Assembly: GCA_035290085.1 (NCBI GenBank)
Contig: DATDVK010000025.1
Location: 1-6,253 of the forward strand
From: GWB1-54-5 sp035290085
GTDB taxonomy: Bacteria > Patescibacteriota > Gracilibacteria > Peribacterales > Peribacteraceae
Direction: 5' to 3'
Length of the DNA: 6,253 nt
Shown: in pieces, positions 5,166-6,253 of the stretch
Position numbering within the stretch: position 1 is the stretch's first letter
Layout of the letters: every line of letters starts with the position of its first letter
Notes under the pieces: generated by a model
Databases searched by the model: none
Told to the model about the DNA's origin: nothing
What the model saw: only the letters and a program-made list of their open reading frames with translations
Made by a program: the position numbers and the translations under genes

Positions 5166-5507
5166 CTACGTAAAGCTGCTGACGAACTGGTGTGTGAAGC
5201 TGATGGCGGCCTGCGAGATGATTGCCAGAACCAACCCGGCAATGGCGTAGAAGAGAATCTTCTTCGCAGATTCCTTCCCCTCCTCGTTCCCCGCAGAAGT
5301 AATCATCTTCAGTCCTCCCCACATAATGGCGATGACAGCAGCACCCGTGATGAGCTTCAGTGCGAAATTCCCTGCGCGGATGGCAAGAGTATTCACAAAG
5401 TCCACTCCCGTGCCAGCGCCGCCGAAAGGTGCATAGTACTGCTGCCACACGTCTGCAAACGCAGTGGGAACGAAGAATGCCGCAACAATGTGGAAAAGAT
5501 GCATCAT
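5166..5507 (-). CDS. Small two-helix membrane protein, T4SS pilin-like
   Basis: This is a 113-aa protein with an apparent signal peptide (cleavage likely near PTAFA, residue 18) and two hydrophobic helices at about 48-64 and 83-104. They are joined by a short polar loop MITSAGNEEGKESAKK (68-83). This two-helix, GG-x-x-M-x-x-S-x-G-[ND]-x-E-x-x-x-x-A-K-K pattern resembles the VirB2/TrbC-like type IV secretion pilins common in CPR bacteria (Pfam T4SS_pilin style). The mature form would be about 95 aa, a typical pilin size. It overlaps the preceding 201-aa gene by ATGA (5507-5504), so translation is probably coupled. ATG 5507 and ATG 5504 are both possible starts. Family assignment rests on pattern only; a holin-like or other small channel protein is an alternative. 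Confidence 0.75.
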   Translation of the reverse strand: MMHLFHIVAAFFVPTAFADVWQQYYAPFGGAGTGVDFVNTLAIRAGNFALKLITGAAVIAIMWGGLKMITSAGNEEGKESAKKILFYAIAGLVLAIISQAAISFTHQFVSSFT

Positions 5508-6109
5508 CCGCCGAATCCGGTAGCAAGTATCCCTCTCACGAGGGCATGGGCAACATTGACAAAAAACGCGCCGGCCACCGCATAGATGAGTGCCTGCCTG
5601 GCTTTTGTAAACTCATCGGACTTCCCGTGACCGATGACCATGCGAATGCCCGATACCACCATCACAAGCACAAAGAGAATGTTCAGGGCAACCACAATCG
5701 TATTTGTAATGAGCTGCATGACACCAATGAGCGGGTTGCTCGCGGTGTGCAAACTGCCTGCACCCGCCGACGCAACCACAAAGGAGACAATAGCCTGTGA
5801 GGCGAGCACAAGTGCAAAACCACCCAGTGCGAAGATCATGGAATTCCTCCCCTTCGTGATCTTGCTCTCATCGCCGAAACTCAGCAGGAGCTGGGCACCT
5901 CCAATGACTGCGAAAAGCACAGCTGCAGCGCCGGCAAGCCCGGCGAAGAGCAGCCCTGTCCGTACAATACCGTCGTCGATGACAGACTGGCCTGCTGCTG
6001 AGTCGCAGAAACCTGCACCCAGAGTCCAGCAGGGATCTATGCCCGGAGGTGCCGCGATTGCAGCAACCGGCGCGAAGAGAAGGCCAAAGACAAAAATGAA
6101 ACGACTCAT
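5504..6109 (-). CDS. Four-helix membrane protein with two tandem pilin-like units
   Basis: This is a 201-aa protein with a signal peptide (cleavage likely after AAIAA, residue 20) and two Cys (27, 35) in the exported N-terminal stretch. Four hydrophobic helices lie at about 52-77, 90-113, 137-159 and 172-193. The helices form two similar halves. Each is helix, short polar loop with a basic end (SFGDESKITKGRNSM at 77-91; GHGKSDEFTKARQAL at 160-173), then a second helix (IFALGGFALVLASQAIVSF; IYAVAGAFFVNVAHALV). Each half resembles the two-helix unit of the 113-aa neighbour. It looks like a duplicated-and-fused T4SS-pilin-like or inner-membrane platform protein. Both ends overlap neighbours by ATGA (6109-6106 and 5507-5504), which indicates one operon with coupled translation. 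No enzyme motif is seen. Confidence 0.75.
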   Translation of the reverse strand: MSRFIFVFGLLFAPVAAIAAPPGIDPCWTLGAGFCDSAAGQSVIDDGIVRTGLLFAGLAGAAAVLFAVIGGAQLLLSFGDESKITKGRNSMIFALGGFALVLASQAIVSFVVASAGAGSLHTASNPLIGVMQLITNTIVVALNILFVLVMVVSGIRMVIGHGKSDEFTKARQALIYAVAGAFFVNVAHALVRGILATGFGG

Positions 6110-6240
6110 ATGACGTAGAAGAGATTATTGAGAGTGCGCAGAATGAATCCTGCGAACAACAGCAAAAGAAGACCGCCAATCGCCCATGTCATGCGGGAAA
6201 TTGCCGCACCGCGCTGGCTCTGGTTATTGCCCGACGTCAT
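6106..6240 (-). CDS. Very small single-helix membrane protein (5' end may be outside the window)
   Basis: A 44-codon frame starts at ATG 6240 and ends at TGA 6108-6106, which overlaps the ATG of the 201-aa gene as ATGA. The protein begins MTSGNNQSQRGAAISRM, followed by one hydrophobic helix (WAIGGLLLLLFAGFI) and a short tail ending NNLFYVI. AGGA lies 9 nt upstream of the ATG, an acceptable Shine-Dalgarno. The frame stays open to the window edge (GFLY before the Met), so a longer protein is possible. It is the first visible member of the membrane-protein cluster. I recognise no family. Confidence 0.6.
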   Translation of the reverse strand: MTSGNNQSQRGAAISRMTWAIGGLLLLLFAGFILRTLNNLFYVI

Positions 6241-6253
6241 GTACAGGAATCCT

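Noticed and set aside
4655..5242. Minus-strand open frame of 195 codons across the metG start region
   Set aside because: Out of frame with metG; it contains the repeated block twice in the wrong frame (LRYHCHRLSQRCPPHGAC) and no protein-like features.
255..6109. UGA recoded as glycine as in Gracilibacteria
   Set aside because: RbfA, MetRS and the 201-aa protein end at TGA just where expected, two of them in 4-nt overlaps with the next start, so UGA acts as stop.
1..6253. CRISPR array, insertion sequence or phage elements
   Set aside because: No regularly spaced repeats, transposase or integrase motifs, or terminal inverted repeats were seen; the only sizeable direct repeat is the two-copy metG block.

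Overview
This is a bacterial window, most likely from a small-genome member of the Candidate Phyla Radiation (Patescibacteria); a Peribacteria/Peregrinibacteria-like relative is a guess from gene style only. The evidence is compact housekeeping proteins (short RbfA, Fmt and a MetRS without the C-terminal tRNA-binding domain), a secreted protein with thrombospondin-3 repeats and SLH domains, a single-repeat PUR-family protein, and a cluster of short two-helix 'T4SS pilin' type membrane proteins common in such genomes. UGA is a real stop (rbfA, metG and the 201-aa membrane protein all end on TGA where their families should end), so the UGA=Gly code of Gracilibacteria does not apply.

Layout. 1-254 has no convincing gene and carries an imperfect inverted repeat. 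rbfA (minus) and fmt (plus) diverge from 24 bp that contain a perfect 10-bp palindrome. After fmt, on the plus strand, comes a secreted, Asp-rich TSP3/SLH surface protein. An intrinsic terminator that works on both strands separates it from the convergent minus-strand pair metG then PUR protein. Upstream of metG are an intrinsic terminator, a strong hairpin, and a near-identical extra copy of the first 21-22 codons of metG. About 200 bp without a clear gene follow. The right end is a tightly coupled minus-strand cluster of three small membrane proteins (44 aa, 201 aa, 113 aa) with ATGA overlaps.

How the genes fit together. MetRS charges initiator tRNA, Fmt formylates it and RbfA matures the 30S subunit, so three genes serve translation initiation. 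These same three genes lack a convincing Shine-Dalgarno sequence at normal spacing and have the hexamer TACACT ending 5-8 nt before the start codon, which suggests leaderless mRNAs. The membrane cluster looks like pilin or core-channel subunits of a type IV secretion-like apparatus that continues beyond the right edge.

The most unusual item is the duplicated 5' end of metG, in frame with metG and separated from it by one stop codon and a terminator. It could be a recombination scar, a regulatory leader, or an assembly error.
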